64,000 nt of DNA, from contig NZ_CP056123.1 in assembly GCF_018219155.1 (NCBI RefSeq), forward strand, positions 1,869,505 through 1,933,504, given 5' to 3'. Numbering within the stretch: position 1 is the stretch's first letter; every line of letters begins with the position of its first letter. Positions 46,148 to 56,933 of this stretch are shown piece by piece. The notes under the pieces were generated by a model. The model searched no databases. It saw only the letters and a list, made by a program, of their open reading frames with translations, and was not told the origin of the DNA. The position numbers and the translations under genes were made by a program. The DNA comes from Moritella sp. 24. GTDB taxonomy: Bacteria; Pseudomonadota; Gammaproteobacteria; Enterobacterales; Moritellaceae.

Positions 46148-46194
46148 CATTGCTATTCACCACATTACTATTCACATTACTAGTCACATTGTAG
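46148..46194. repeat. 12-bp microrepeat at the 3' end of the acetoacetyl-CoA synthetase gene
   Basis: Units CATTGCTATTCACCA, CATTACTATTCA, CATTACTAGTCA and a partial fourth follow one another, covering the last codons of the gene and its downstream flank. Probably slippage-prone sequence without known role. Confidence 0.5.
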
Positions 46195-48249
46195 CTCAGT
46201 GAGGTTAGCAAACAAGTCTAAGGCTTCCGGATTGGCGAGAGCATCTTTATTTGTCACCTCGATACCATGTACGATGTTACGTACTGCAAGTTCGACGATC
46301 TTACCGCTAATGGTTCTTGGGATATCGGCCACGGCAATTATTTTAGCGGGGACGTGCCTTGGGCTGGTATTGGTTCGGATAATGTTTTTTATTTGTGATA
46401 TTAACAGGGCATCTAAATTAACATGAGTAGACAGGCGCACAAATAGAATAACGCGAACATCATCATGCCATTGCTGAGCGATCGCAATCGATTCTTGCAC
46501 GACGGCTAATTTCTCTACTTGCCGGTATATTTCTGCGGTACCGATACGAACGCCACCAGGGTTTAATACAGCATCGGATCGACCGTGGAGCATCACGCCA
46601 ATTTGATTCACATTGATGTCTTGCTGCATGCTATTTATAGTGGGGGCGATGTTTATTTTATCTGTGGGCTCGACGTAATGCTTAATTAGCTCGCCGTAAT
46701 CACCCTGTGCCCAAATGTTATCGAACCGTGTAAAATAAGCGTTATGGTATTTCAGCTTATAAGGGTCTTGCCAAAAACCGGTTGGCATGGAGGGAAAGGG
46801 TTGACGACAAACCAATTCCCCTTTTATAAAGTCAACGTCCATGCCTAAACCTAGGCATTGTAGCTCGCCTCGATATACGGGTAAGGTAGACATGCCTAGC
46901 ATAAAGCAAGAAATAATATCCGTGCCACCAGAGATGCTTGAAACGCATATATCCTTTTTAATGTGCTGATAAATATAATCATAACTCTCGTGTGTTAAAG
47001 TCGACCCTGTCGATAAAATGGTGTTTAAATGGTTGAGACTATAGTCTTGCTGGGGGCGTAATAATGCTTTATCACAGGCTGAAAAATACTTCGCACTGGC
47101 ACCAAAAATAGACACCTTTTCTGTGTCAGCTAGTTCAAACAGTATTTGCTGATGAGGATAAAAAGGTGAGCCGTCAAATAGCACTAAGGTGGCACCTTGA
47201 GATAAGCTACTGACAAGCCAGTTCCACATCATCCAGCCACAGGTTGTATAATAAAAAATGTGGTCATCGACACTCACATCTGTATGCAATACCAGTTCTT
47301 TGACATGCTGTAATAACGTGCCTCCGACACTGTGGATGATACATTTAGGCATGCCCGTTGTGCCTGATGAATAGAGTATATACAAGGGATCCGAAAACTG
47401 TACAGCTTCAAAGGTGAGCGAGCGGGGGATAGCTGCGCTGAAATGTTGCCAGCCGCATTGTATGGTATTTTTAAGGTGTTGGTTATCTATGTTGCTTGGT
47501 TGAGAATCTTGTGGTGTCTTTAAATAGGGAATAATAACAAGTTTGCGTAGATCTTGTAATTTATTGGCAATGGCGGTCACTTTATCCATGATATTAATTT
47601 GTTTACCGGCATACTGATAACCGTTACAGGCAAACAATAATTTAGGTTGGATCTGATGAAACCTGTCTAAGACGCCTTGATGTCCAAAATCGGGAGAGCA
47701 AGATGACCAGATTGCGCCAATACTGCTGGTGGCCAACATGGCAATAATGGCTTCGCTACTATTGGGTAATAAACCAGCGACACGATCGCCTTTGACTACA
47801 CCTAATTCTCGCATGGCTCCAGCCACGCGAGTGACTTCATTACGTAACTCGTTATAACTGAGTTCTGTACGTCGACCGTCTTCACCACGACTGATGATCG
47901 CGAGTTTATCTTGGTTTGATTTTTCATTTTTATTGGTCGAAATATTATTGGGAAATAACAGGTTTTCAGCAAAATTCAATGTTGAGCCTGGGAACCACTG
48001 GCAGCGGTAAAAACAATCATCTTGAATAAAAATGCGATTAAGATCAAAGTGGCCTTTAAATTTGAAAAAGGTAACAATCGACCCCCAGAATAAAGCGGTA
48101 TTATCAATACTCCACTGATGTAATTGTTGGTAATGTACAAATGTAAGGCTGTATTCATCACGTAAAAAATGCAGGTAACGGTTAATGTTACTGCCATCAA
48201 TACGGGCTTGGCTTGGAGTCCAGATAGGCACTGTAAACTGTACTGTCAT
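46180..48249 (-). CDS. Acetoacetyl-CoA synthetase
   Basis: A 689-residue acyl-adenylate ligase making acetoacetyl-CoA from acetoacetate, ATP and CoA. The N-terminal acetyl-CoA-synthetase cap (SIDNTALFWGSIVTFF) precedes the P-loop LYSSGTTGMPKCIIHSVGG, the substrate-region FGASAKYFSACDKALLRP, STGSTLTHESYDYIYQ and the C-terminal hinge with TISGKIVELAVRN carrying the catalytic Lys. It is the last gene of the leucine operon and returns acetoacetate from HMG-CoA lyase to central metabolism through thiolase. ATG after GAGGTTTTA; seven bases after the lyase stop. Confidence 0.92.
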   Translation of the reverse strand: MTVQFTVPIWTPSQARIDGSNINRYLHFLRDEYSLTFVHYQQLHQWSIDNTALFWGSIVTFFKFKGHFDLNRIFIQDDCFYRCQWFPGSTLNFAENLLFPNNISTNKNEKSNQDKLAIISRGEDGRRTELSYNELRNEVTRVAGAMRELGVVKGDRVAGLLPNSSEAIIAMLATSSIGAIWSSCSPDFGHQGVLDRFHQIQPKLLFACNGYQYAGKQINIMDKVTAIANKLQDLRKLVIIPYLKTPQDSQPSNIDNQHLKNTIQCGWQHFSAAIPRSLTFEAVQFSDPLYILYSSGTTGMPKCIIHSVGGTLLQHVKELVLHTDVSVDDHIFYYTTCGWMMWNWLVSSLSQGATLVLFDGSPFYPHQQILFELADTEKVSIFGASAKYFSACDKALLRPQQDYSLNHLNTILSTGSTLTHESYDYIYQHIKKDICVSSISGGTDIISCFMLGMSTLPVYRGELQCLGLGMDVDFIKGELVCRQPFPSMPTGFWQDPYKLKYHNAYFTRFDNIWAQGDYGELIKHYVEPTDKINIAPTINSMQQDINVNQIGVMLHGRSDAVLNPGGVRIGTAEIYRQVEKLAVVQESIAIAQQWHDDVRVILFVRLSTHVNLDALLISQIKNIIRTNTSPRHVPAKIIAVADIPRTISGKIVELAVRNIVHGIEVTNKDALANPEALDLFANLTELQCD

Positions 48250-48256
48250 TAAAACC

Positions 48257-49225
48257 TCATATTAATGATTGAAACCGTGCTTGTGCAGTCGGGTAAGCTA
48301 ACGCGACTTTAGAACCATTATGACGATTTAAGCGTTGGCAAATAAAATTACCAGCTGCGATTAATTCATTGAGATCAACGCCTGATTCAATACCTAATCC
48401 ATTTAACATATAGACCACATCTTCTGTTGCGACATTACCTGATGCTCCTTGTGCATACGGGCAGCCACCTAATCCTGCGACAGCACTATCTATGACACTG
48501 ATGCCTAATTGTAATGCTGCATAAATATTTGCCAGCGCTTGACCGTAAGTATCGTGAAAGTGAACCGCTAGCTTATCAATGGGAACATGCTGAGAAACGG
48601 CATTGATCATCGACTTTGCTGATTCAGGTGTTCCAACGCCGACAGTATCACCAAGGCTTATTTGGTAGCACCCCATGTCATGTAATTGCTGCGCGACTTT
48701 TGCCACTTTATTAATACTAATATAACCTTCATACGGACAACCTAGTGTACAAGATATATAACCGCGAACACGTAAACCAGCTGCAAGCGCTTGTGTTACC
48801 ACTGGCTCAAACAGTTGCAATGATTCGTTAATCGAGCAGTTAATATTTTTCCGACTAAAGCTTTCGGACGCAGAACCAAATATAGCTACTTCATCCACAT
48901 TTGCAGCGATTGCGGCATTTAAACCGATTAAATTAGGGGTTAATGCCGAATAGGTAATGCCACGATTACGTTTGATGCGTTTAAATAATTCGCCACTGTT
49001 TGCCATTTGAGGCACCCATTTTGGCGAGACAAAGCTACCTGATTCGATCATGGTTAATCCGGTATTACTAAGGATATTGATGAGCGAAATCTTGTCACTA
49101 AGGCTTATTTCTATTTCGTTTTGCAGTCCATCTCGGGGACCGACTTCAACAATCTTAACTTTGTCTGGGAGCTGATTAATCTTGTCAGCGACGAGATTCA
49201 CTTTATCTGAGAGCAGAGAAGTCAT
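48257..49225 (-). CDS. liuE: Hydroxymethylglutaryl-CoA lyase
   Basis: A 322-residue TIM-barrel lyase that splits 3-hydroxy-3-methylglutaryl-CoA into acetyl-CoA and acetoacetate, the last step of leucine degradation. [12 protein letters not shown] (about 26-37) holds the metal Asp and catalytic Arg; [15 protein letters not shown] the metal His pair; [18 protein letters not shown] the catalytic Cys loop. Its ATG overlaps the stop of the carboxylase alpha gene (ATGA), so the two are translationally coupled. Slightly longer N-terminus than usual, with repeated Asp/Lys/Leu. Confidence 0.95.
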   Translation of the reverse strand: MTSLLSDKVNLVADKINQLPDKVKIVEVGPRDGLQNEIEISLSDKISLINILSNTGLTMIESGSFVSPKWVPQMANSGELFKRIKRNRGITYSALTPNLIGLNAAIAANVDEVAIFGSASESFSRKNINCSINESLQLFEPVVTQALAAGLRVRGYISCTLGCPYEGYISINKVAKVAQQLHDMGCYQISLGDTVGVGTPESAKSMINAVSQHVPIDKLAVHFHDTYGQALANIYAALQLGISVIDSAVAGLGGCPYAQGASGNVATEDVVYMLNGLGIESGVDLNELIAAGNFICQRLNRHNGSKVALAYPTAQARFQSLI

Positions 49226-51324
49226 GACACTTGTTCCTTTTTATCAAGAGCCAAGGATGGGGTTAATTGTATTAATTCAGCACCATCTTCGACCATGTCT
49301 CCATCCTGATAAAACACAGTTGATATTACACCAGCTGTTGGAGCGGTGATATTACACTCCATCTTCATCGCTTCCATCACGATTAAAGGTTCGCCTGCCT
49401 CGACAAGTTGTTCGGGTTGGCAGAGTACGCTGACAATGACGCCATTCATTGGGGCTGTTATTTTTGCTTCTAATTCGTTTGCATGATTGGCTTGTGATGC
49501 ATGATTTTTTATAGCGAGTTGACGTAATAATACAAGACGCTGACCAGCATAAAATAACGTAATATTGAATGCGGTAATAACGGCTGTTGCTTTGACTCTA
49601 TGACCATCAATGAATGCCACCAGTTCACTATCATCAAGCTCGCCACTCACGTTATAACTAAGGTGTTCAGGAGGTGCGGTGTTAGTCTGTGTTAGGCTAG
49701 ATAGCTCAACTTTATAGTCTTGAGCCTGCTTTATTAGTGATACGCGACAATGAACGCCATCTTCTGTCATCAGTTGTTGACTATTGATTGCGGGTTGATT
49801 CAAACGCCAGCCAGTGGTTTCATCCCAAGGTGAAGAGTGACTGTCTATAGTATTTTTTATGCTGTCTTTTATATTGTTCTGTTGTAATTCTAATGCCATT
49901 GCAGCAAGAATAAATGCATACTCGAGATTCATTGAGTCAGGCAATAAGGCATTAGCGTGGGTGATAATAAAGTCTGTATTGAGTGCAGCCTCTTGTAACG
50001 CGGGCACTTGTGCTAATTGAGTTAAAAAACCTATATTTGTTTTTATACCAGCAATTTTATAGTCACTCAAAGCCGACTGCAATCGCAGTAAAGCAAGGTC
50101 ACGGGTATGATCCCAGACAATCAATTTTGCAATCATTGGGTCGTAGAATGGACTAATTTCATCGCCTTGGCGTATTCCTGTATCAATCCGTACATGCTGA
50201 GATGTTGGCGGCTGTTTTAAAAACGTAATATCACCACTGGCAGGCATAAAATCATTATCTGGATCTTCGGCATAAATCCGGACTTCGATAGCATGGCCGT
50301 CAATGTGGACGTCTGATTGCGTTAACGGTAAAGGCGCATTATTGGCGATGCAAAGTTGCCACTCAACTAAGTCGAGTCCAGTGATCATTTCGGTCACGGG
50401 ATGTTCAACTTGTAAGCGGGTATTCATCTCCATGAAATAGAATTGGTCGTGTTCATCGTATAAGAATTCAACCGTACCTGCGCCTCGATAATGAATGGCT
50501 TTTGCAGCGGCAACGGCTGCTTCTCCCATCGCGATTTGTGTTGCAAGGGGAAGTGCTGGAGCGGGGGCTTCTTCTAATATTTTTTGATGACGACGCTGAA
50601 TAGAACAGTCACGCTGACTAAGGTAAATACAGTTACCGTGATGGTCACTAAATATCTGAATTTCGATGTGACGGGTCTTGGTTAGGTAGCGTTCAATGAG
50701 CATATCGTCATTGCCAAAACTCGCCATTGCTTCACGTTTTGTGGCCGTAAGCGCATGACTAAATTCGTTAGCTGTATTGACGATACGCATCCCTTTACCG
50801 CCGCCACCGTATACAGCTTTTAGGAGTTGTGGATAGCCAATTTTTTGCGATTGGGTTGTTAGTGTTTGTGTATCTTGAGCATGGCCGTGATAACCCGCGA
50901 CCAGTGGTACATTCGCGGCGGTCATCATCGTCTTCGCTGCACTTTTACTGCCCATCGTTGTAATGGCATCAACGCTTGGTCCAATAAAAACAATGCCTTG
51001 TTGTTCGCAAGCTTGGGCAAATTGCGCATTTTCCGATAAAAATCCATAACCAGGATGAATTGCTTGGGCATTTGCTTGTTGTGCGATGGCTAAAATACGT
51101 GGGCAATTCAAATAAGATTCAGCCGCAGGGGCTGGGCCTAAATAAAAAGCCTCATCTGCCATGCAAACATGACGAGCATTCTTGTCTACAGCAGAATAAA
51201 CCGCAACACACTGAATACCAAGTCGCTGTGCGGTGCTTATTATACGACACGCTATCTCACCACGATTAGCGATAAGTATTTTGGTAAAGGGGGTTGGTTT
51301 ATTGGCTAAGACCTGATGCGACAT
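49222..51324 (-). CDS. liuD: Methylcrotonyl-CoA carboxylase, biotin-carrying alpha subunit
   Basis: A 700-residue subunit with a biotin carboxylase domain (residues about 15-460: [24 protein letters not shown]-grasp loop [10 protein letters not shown], and [15 protein letters not shown]), a linker domain, and a C-terminal biotinyl domain with [10 protein letters not shown], biotin Lys near residue 654. It carboxylates its biotin with bicarbonate and ATP; the beta subunit moves the carboxyl to 3-methylcrotonyl-CoA. It lies between liuC and liuE in the usual operon order. Confidence 0.95.
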   Translation of the reverse strand: MSHQVLANKPTPFTKILIANRGEIACRIISTAQRLGIQCVAVYSAVDKNARHVCMADEAFYLGPAPAAESYLNCPRILAIAQQANAQAIHPGYGFLSENAQFAQACEQQGIVFIGPSVDAITTMGSKSAAKTMMTAANVPLVAGYHGHAQDTQTLTTQSQKIGYPQLLKAVYGGGGKGMRIVNTANEFSHALTATKREAMASFGNDDMLIERYLTKTRHIEIQIFSDHHGNCIYLSQRDCSIQRRHQKILEEAPAPALPLATQIAMGEAAVAAAKAIHYRGAGTVEFLYDEHDQFYFMEMNTRLQVEHPVTEMITGLDLVEWQLCIANNAPLPLTQSDVHIDGHAIEVRIYAEDPDNDFMPASGDITFLKQPPTSQHVRIDTGIRQGDEISPFYDPMIAKLIVWDHTRDLALLRLQSALSDYKIAGIKTNIGFLTQLAQVPALQEAALNTDFIITHANALLPDSMNLEYAFILAAMALELQQNNIKDSIKNTIDSHSSPWDETTGWRLNQPAINSQQLMTEDGVHCRVSLIKQAQDYKVELSSLTQTNTAPPEHLSYNVSGELDDSELVAFIDGHRVKATAVITAFNITLFYAGQRLVLLRQLAIKNHASQANHANELEAKITAPMNGVIVSVLCQPEQLVEAGEPLIVMEAMKMECNITAPTAGVISTVFYQDGDMVEDGAELIQLTPSLALDKKEQVS

Positions 51325-51329
51325 AGACG

Positions 51330-52145
51330 TTATTCCTTGAACCAGTCGGGTTTACGTTTATTCAGGAACGCATCGAGTCCTTCCTGTGCTTCGCTTGATA
51401 CCCGAATTGATGCGATACGTTGGCTTGTTTCTGTTATTAGGGTGTCGTTGATGACTTGATTCGTAATATCATTGATTAATGATTTAGCTGCGTGCATTGC
51501 CGCGGGACTGTTAGCCAATAATGCGTCAATAAAAGGAGCCGAGACACTATCTAAATCATCACCTAACTGATGGAGTAAACCATAGTCTAACGCTTGTTTA
51601 GCAGTAAAAACCTCTCCGGTTAAGCTGTAGCGGCGTGTTTGTCGAGGGCCAATAGCAGCGACGACATAAGGGCTAATGACAGCGGGAATCAGTCCTATTT
51701 TTACTTCACTTAAACAGAATTTAGCGGACGTTGTCGCAAGTGCTAAATCACAACAGGCAACAAGTCCGATTGCACCACCAAAACAGCAGCCTTGAACTAG
51801 TGCGACAGTGGGTTTAGGAAATTGATTTAGGTTTTTCATTAACTTTGCTAATTGTGCTGCGTCGGCGAGATTATCTTGATAGCCGAGTTCTGCAATATCT
51901 TTCATCCAACCAATATCGGCACCTGCTGAAAAATGCTGACCTTCCGCACGTAACAGTAATATACGTACTGCTGGATCATGCTGTAATACGGCAAGGGTCG
52001 TGAGTAAATGACTAATTGTTTCAACACTAAATGCGTTACAAACTTGAGGCCGAGTCAGGGTAATCGTCGCAATCCCTTGATCGTTAATCGCCGTGTGTAA
52101 GTGTTCTGCATTGATGATATTTAACTTGTCTGAATTATTTGTCAT
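51330..52145 (-). CDS. liuC: Methylglutaconyl-CoA hydratase
   Basis: A 271-residue crotonase-fold enzyme that hydrates 3-methylglutaconyl-CoA to HMG-CoA. The oxyanion-hole motif EGQHFSAGADIGWMKD (about 70-85) and the active-site region GCCFGGAIGLVACCDLALA followed by FCLSEVKIGLIPAVISP are typical; the catalytic Glu in SEVKIGL is present. The position between the two carboxylase genes fixes the role in leucine breakdown over the many paralogues. It starts 57 bases after the beta subunit stop, the largest gap in the operon, and the alpha-subunit gene follows five bases after its own stop. Confidence 0.92.
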   Translation of the reverse strand: MTNNSDKLNIINAEHLHTAINDQGIATITLTRPQVCNAFSVETISHLLTTLAVLQHDPAVRILLLRAEGQHFSAGADIGWMKDIAELGYQDNLADAAQLAKLMKNLNQFPKPTVALVQGCCFGGAIGLVACCDLALATTSAKFCLSEVKIGLIPAVISPYVVAAIGPRQTRRYSLTGEVFTAKQALDYGLLHQLGDDLDSVSAPFIDALLANSPAAMHAAKSLINDITNQVINDTLITETSQRIASIRVSSEAQEGLDAFLNKRKPDWFKE

Positions 52146-52202
52146 TAACTGATCCTAGCTAGAGTAGTTGTGCTGACGTTATCGTCTATGCATTCATTAA
52201 CA

Positions 52203-53810
52203 TTACATTCTAAAAACACCGAATTGGGTGTCTGCGATAGGCGCATTCAGTGCTGCTGAAATCGCGAGTCCGAGTACTTGCCTTGTTTGTAGTGGATCGA
52301 TGATGCCGTCATCCCATAGCCGAGCACTCGCATAATAAGGGTCGCCCTGCGTTTCGTATTGCTCAATAATAGGGGCTTTAAATTTAGCCTCTTCATCCGC
52401 TGTCATACTTTGATTATTGCGGGATAATCCGTCTTTCTTCACTTGGCTTAAAACACTGGCCGCTTGTTCACCGCCCATGACAGAGATCCTTGCATTAGGC
52501 CACATCCACAACATCGTTGGATTATAAGCTCGGCCACACATACCATAATTACCCGCGCCATAACTGCCACCGATGATCACGGTAAACTTAGGTACTTGCG
52601 CACAGGATACTGCCGCCACCATTTTTGCACCGTGCTTAGCAATACCTTCTGCCTCGTACTTTTTACCGACCATAAACCCAGTGATATTTTGGAGAAACAC
52701 GAGTGGGATCTTACGTTTGCAACAGAGCTGAATAAAATGCGCACCTTTTTGTGCAGACTCTGAAAATAGGATGCCGTTATTAGCAATAATACCAACGGGA
52801 TAGCCATGAATACGGGCGAAGCCACATACGAGTGTTGAGCCGTAGTATTGCTTGAATTCATCTAATTCAGAACTATCGACAATACGAGCAATAACTTCTT
52901 TTACATCGAATTGTTTTTTTAAATCCGTGCCGACAATCCCATATAATTCAAGACTGTCGAATAAGGGGGGTTTACTGGGGCACACCGCCAAATCAGTTCT
53001 TTTTACATGGTTGATATTGGCGATGGCTTGGCGAACAAGTTGCAAGGCATGGTTATCATCTTGAGCGTAATGGTCTGCAACACCTGATATTTTACAGTGC
53101 ACATCCGCACCGCCTAGCGCTTCAGCACTGACTTCTTCACCTGTTGCGGCTTTCACTAATGGCGGGCCAGCTAAGAAAATAGTACCTTGCTGTTTCACGA
53201 TAATTGACTCGTCTGCCATGGCTGGTACATACGCACCACCTGCGGTACATAACCCCATGACAGACGCGATTTGCGGGATACCTTTGGCGGACATATTGGC
53301 TTGATTAAAAAAGATACGGCCGAAGTGATCACGATCGGGAAAAACTTCATCTTGTCGTGGTAAAAATGCACCGCCAGAATCCACTAAATAAATGCAGGGG
53401 AGGCAACAGCGTTCTGCAATTTCTTGTGCGCGTAAATGCTTTTTAACGGTTAAGGGATAATAAGTACCGCCTTTTACCGTTGCATCGTTGGCAATGATCA
53501 TACATTCAATGCCATTGACTCGCCCAATCCCAGCCACCACTCCTGCTGCGGGTACGGCATCATTGTAATATTGCCAAGCGGCAAATTGACTGAGTTCTAA
53601 TAAAGGGGATCCGGGATCGAGTAAGGCATCAACCCGTTCTCGGGCTAACATTTTACCGCGGGATAAATGGCGTTGTTGGGCTACTTCTCCACCACCTTGT
53701 TTTACTTTTGCTAAGTTGTGTTCTAGCTGATTAACAAGATCATGCATCGCTTGTTGTTTGGCCACGAAGGTAGGGTGCTGAATGTTAACGATTGAACCAA
53801 TCTTAGCCAT
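52203..53810 (-). CDS. liuB: Methylcrotonyl-CoA carboxylase, carboxyltransferase beta subunit
   Basis: A 535-residue carboxyltransferase subunit. The N-terminal half has [22 protein letters not shown], the family signature, and [16 protein letters not shown]; the C-terminal half has [20 protein letters not shown] and [16 protein letters not shown], the acyl-CoA and biotin pockets. It carboxylates 3-methylcrotonyl-CoA using the biotin carried by LiuD. It begins six bases after the dehydrogenase stop. Confidence 0.95.
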   Translation of the reverse strand: MAKIGSIVNIQHPTFVAKQQAMHDLVNQLEHNLAKVKQGGGEVAQQRHLSRGKMLARERVDALLDPGSPLLELSQFAAWQYYNDAVPAAGVVAGIGRVNGIECMIIANDATVKGGTYYPLTVKKHLRAQEIAERCCLPCIYLVDSGGAFLPRQDEVFPDRDHFGRIFFNQANMSAKGIPQIASVMGLCTAGGAYVPAMADESIIVKQQGTIFLAGPPLVKAATGEEVSAEALGGADVHCKISGVADHYAQDDNHALQLVRQAIANINHVKRTDLAVCPSKPPLFDSLELYGIVGTDLKKQFDVKEVIARIVDSSELDEFKQYYGSTLVCGFARIHGYPVGIIANNGILFSESAQKGAHFIQLCCKRKIPLVFLQNITGFMVGKKYEAEGIAKHGAKMVAAVSCAQVPKFTVIIGGSYGAGNYGMCGRAYNPTMLWMWPNARISVMGGEQAASVLSQVKKDGLSRNNQSMTADEEAKFKAPIIEQYETQGDPYYASARLWDDGIIDPLQTRQVLGLAISAALNAPIADTQFGVFRM

Positions 53811-53815
53811 GTGCG

Positions 53816-54988
53816 CTACGCTCCAGATTCGTTAAACAGTTCTCGGCCGATCAACATGCGTCGCATTTCAGATGTACCCGCGCCAATTTCATACAGCTTG
53901 GCATCACGGAGCAAACGTCCAGCGGCATATTCATTACTGTAGCCGTTACCACCTAATAATTGGATAGTATCCAATGCCATTTTGGTCGCGAGTTCTGCAC
54001 AGTATAAGATCACTCCCGCGCAATCTTTACGGCTGGCTTCACCGTTGTCACACGCGCGCGCTACCGTGTAGGTATAACATTTCGCGGCATTCATTTGGCT
54101 ATACATATCGGCTATTTTGGCTTGTACAAGTTGGAATTCACCAATTGCTTTACCGAACTGTTGGCGCTGGTGGATATAGGGTACGACCAGATCCATACAT
54201 GCATCCATAATGCCTAATGGCCCACCAGTGAGAACCAGCCGTTCGTAGTCAAGGCCGCTCATTAACACTTGCACTCCCTGGTTGAGTTTACCGAGTATAT
54301 TCGCTTTGGGGACAATGCAGTCTTGAAATACCAGTTCACAGGTATTGGAACCACGCATACCGAGTTTATCGAGTTTTTGTGCTTGGCTAAAACCACTGAA
54401 ACCACGTTCAACGATAAAGGCTGTAATACCATGACTGTTTAGGCTTGGCTCCGTTTTCGCGTAAACAATATAAGTTGTGGCTTCAGGACCATTGGTGATC
54501 CACATTTTATTGCCGTTCAGTATGTAGTTATCACCATTGAGTTCGGCAGACAATTTCATAGATACCACATCTGAGCCTGCATTGGGTTCGGTCATGGCTA
54601 ATGCTCCAACATGTTCACCGCTGATGAGTGCAGGGAGGTATTGTTGTTTTTGTTGCTCGCTACCATGGCGGTAGATTTGATTGACACACAGATTGGAATG
54701 GGCACCATAACTAAGTCCCACTGATGCTGATGCGCGACTTATTTCCTGCATCGCAATGACATGGGCAAGGTAAGTCATATTGACGCCACCGTATGTTTCG
54801 CTGATGGTAATACCAAGCAACCCCATATCACCAAACTTACGCCACATATCACTGGGAAAGAGATTTTCTTTATCTATTTGTGCCGCGCGTGGGGCTATTT
54901 CGTCTTCAGCAAATGCGGCCACGCTTTCACGTAACAGTTCGATGGTATCCCCAAGGGCGAAGTTCAGTGATGTGTAAGCATTTGCCAT
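53816..54988 (-). CDS. liuA: Isovaleryl-CoA dehydrogenase
   Basis: A 390-residue FAD acyl-CoA dehydrogenase converting isovaleryl-CoA to 3-methylcrotonyl-CoA and reducing ETF. The catalytic base is the Glu in [16 protein letters not shown] (about 243-258), the position special to isovaleryl-CoA dehydrogenase, while the usual MCAD Glu position is Gly/Ala ([13 protein letters not shown]). [14 protein letters not shown] is the flavin/substrate motif. First gene of the leucine operon, with AGGT eight bases before ATG. No MerR-type LiuR gene lies upstream, unlike in many relatives. Confidence 0.95.
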   Translation of the reverse strand: MANAYTSLNFALGDTIELLRESVAAFAEDEIAPRAAQIDKENLFPSDMWRKFGDMGLLGITISETYGGVNMTYLAHVIAMQEISRASASVGLSYGAHSNLCVNQIYRHGSEQQKQQYLPALISGEHVGALAMTEPNAGSDVVSMKLSAELNGDNYILNGNKMWITNGPEATTYIVYAKTEPSLNSHGITAFIVERGFSGFSQAQKLDKLGMRGSNTCELVFQDCIVPKANILGKLNQGVQVLMSGLDYERLVLTGGPLGIMDACMDLVVPYIHQRQQFGKAIGEFQLVQAKIADMYSQMNAAKCYTYTVARACDNGEASRKDCAGVILYCAELATKMALDTIQLLGGNGYSNEYAAGRLLRDAKLYEIGAGTSEMRRMLIGRELFNESGA

Positions 54989-55593
54989 CTGTGTACCTAC
55001 TCGAATTGTAAAGTGAAGAGCCAGGTTAGCGAGTCTTGGTTGACGAAATTAATAAATTAATCTTGCCTTTCATTCATTTGAGTATGGTAGTTAACGGGTA
55101 GGTTGCCAATTCGAATTCAGAGGGATTTATTGTGTCTTTAGTTTAATAATTGTATTTTTAGTTTTATATTTAACCGTTAATTTGTTTTTTGTCATATTCT
55201 TTTAATTATTATTGTTAATGTGACATAGATCTCTATATAATTCTCATCCGGCCAGAACCATCGAGTTTAGCCACCTTAGTTACAAGCCGTCACCAAGGAA
55301 ATGTGAACGACCCAAGGATTTTGGACCAGCGTGACTGTAGCTTGCTATCAAGGTGACTCGTATGTTGTTATTGGGCGGACTGACTAGATTATTTTCTTAA
55401 AAAATACTGTTTTTCCTCTCCTCATATACCAATACACGTAATACCCATTGCAATAAAATACTGATCATTAATCAGGTCTAAATTAATCCCACTGGGTGTT
55501 AATTTCTCCTGCGTTTACTGCCATCTAAATTTTATTACAATCGGTATGACACCTTTCATTTTTATACACTTATTATATGAACAAGGTGAAATT
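54989..55593 (+). promoter_or_regulatory. Divergent control region and long leader of the nucleoside carrier gene
   Basis: About 600 bases with no gene. On the plus strand TTGTTA (55212-55217), 18 bases, TATAAT (55236-55241) is a good promoter with a TGTGA half-site for CRP inside its spacer. It would give a leader of about 345 bases before the carrier's ATG. The leader is less AT-rich than the flanks and can fold: CCCAAGGATTTTGG near 55310, and a nested stem pairing ATACCCATTG (from 55441) with CACTGGGTGT near 55490 around CTGAT-CATTA-ATCAG. No known riboswitch was recognised. The leucine operon promoter must lie in the left part but was not identified. Confidence 0.45.
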
Positions 55594-56802
55594 ATGCAGT
55601 TGTTAATTAGCTTAGTCGGTATCGCAGTACTGATCTTATGTGCTTGCGCACTTTCTGAAAACCGTAAAGCAATCAATTGGCGTACCGTTGGTGGTGCACT
55701 GTTTTTACAAGCAGGTTTTGCTGCGATTGTACTTTATTCTTCGATTGGCCAAACAATGTTGGGCGCAATGAGTAGTGGTGTTGCAAGCATCCTAGGCTTT
55801 GCCGATGTTGGTATTCAATTCTTATTTGGTGATTTAGCGACTGAAGGCTTTATTTTCGCAATTCGTGTATTGCCATTAGTTATTTTTATTAGTGCGCTTA
55901 TCTCACTGCTTTATTACATTGGTGTAATGCAATGGGTGATTAAAGTGATTGGCGGTGGTATCCAGAAGTTTCTTGGTACGAGTCGCGTTGAATCATTAGC
56001 GGCAACAGGTAACATTTTCCTTTCACAAGGTGAGTCTCCATTACTTGTTAAACCATTTTTACCAAAAATGACACGTTCAGAGCTATTCGCTGTAATGACG
56101 GGTGGTATGGCATCGGTTGCTGGTAGTGTTCTGGGTGGTTATGCTGGTTTAGGTGTTGAACTTAAATACCTGATTGCAGCAAGCTTCATGGCTGCACCTG
56201 GTAGTTTAATGATGGCTAAATTATTAGTGCCAGAGCAAGAAACAGTGACTGAAGACGCTGATATTGAAATGGCAAAAAGCGAACACAGTAATGCAATTGA
56301 TGCATTAGCTGCTGGTGCGATGAACGGTATGAAAGTTGCTGTTGCAATCGGTACGATGTTAATTGCATTTGTGAGTGTTATCGCAATGGCAAACGCTGGT
56401 TTAGAGACAGTTGGTCACTGGGTTGGTATTGAAAGTTTAACACTACAAAGTGTTCTTGGTTATATCTTCTCACCATTAGCATATATGATTGGTGTACCAG
56501 AACATGAAATGCTAATCGCAGGTTCATTCATTGGTCAAAAAATGATTCTAAATGAATTTGTTGCTTTCATGGACTTTGCTGCAGTAAAAGAGACTATTTC
56601 AGAGCACAGCCAAGTGATTATTACATTCGCATTATGTGGTTTTGCAAACATTGGTTCTATCGCAATTCAAATCGGTTCTATTGGTGTGATGGCGCCAGAA
56701 CGTCGTTCAGATGTTGCAAGCTTAGGCTTCAAGGCAGTATTAGCGGCAACGCTTGCTAACTTAATGAGTGCTGCATTAGCGGGTATTTTTATTAGCCTAT
56801 AA
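55594..56802 (+). CDS. nupC: Concentrative nucleoside transporter, NupC family
   Basis: A 402-residue CNT-family proton- or sodium-coupled nucleoside importer. The N-terminal helices (LLISLVGIAVLILCACAL) precede the CNT core: GNIFLSQGESPLLVKPFLPKM with the Gln-Gly-Glu that binds the nucleoside sugar and base, GGMASVAGSVLGGY, and PEHEMLIAGSFIGQKMILNEFVAF with the Asn-Glu-Phe motif. Length agrees with NupC. ATG chosen with AAGGTG five bases before; an upstream in-frame ATG (16 codons) gives a non-family extension. A CRP half-site in the promoter suits a catabolic carrier. Confidence 0.93.
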   Translation: MQLLISLVGIAVLILCACALSENRKAINWRTVGGALFLQAGFAAIVLYSSIGQTMLGAMSSGVASILGFADVGIQFLFGDLATEGFIFAIRVLPLVIFISALISLLYYIGVMQWVIKVIGGGIQKFLGTSRVESLAATGNIFLSQGESPLLVKPFLPKMTRSELFAVMTGGMASVAGSVLGGYAGLGVELKYLIAASFMAAPGSLMMAKLLVPEQETVTEDADIEMAKSEHSNAIDALAAGAMNGMKVAVAIGTMLIAFVSVIAMANAGLETVGHWVGIESLTLQSVLGYIFSPLAYMIGVPEHEMLIAGSFIGQKMILNEFVAFMDFAAVKETISEHSQVIITFALCGFANIGSIAIQIGSIGVMAPERRSDVASLGFKAVLAATLANLMSAALAGIFISL

Positions 56803-56840
56803 TGGTTACTAAAATGACGCAGTAAGCTGAATCAGAAAAT

Positions 56841-56880
56841 AAAAGGCTCACTTTAACGAACCGTTGAAGTGAGCCTTTTT
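56841..56880. terminator. Terminator after nupC
   Basis: A 17-base stem (56841-56857 with 56863-56879, one A-G/G-U style change) and a T-run; the A-rich left edge may also serve the leftward carrier. Confidence 0.88.
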
Positions 56881-56933
56881 GTTATTGACTGTTTATGAAA
56901 AACAAAATTACTTACTGTTTATGAACAATAGAG

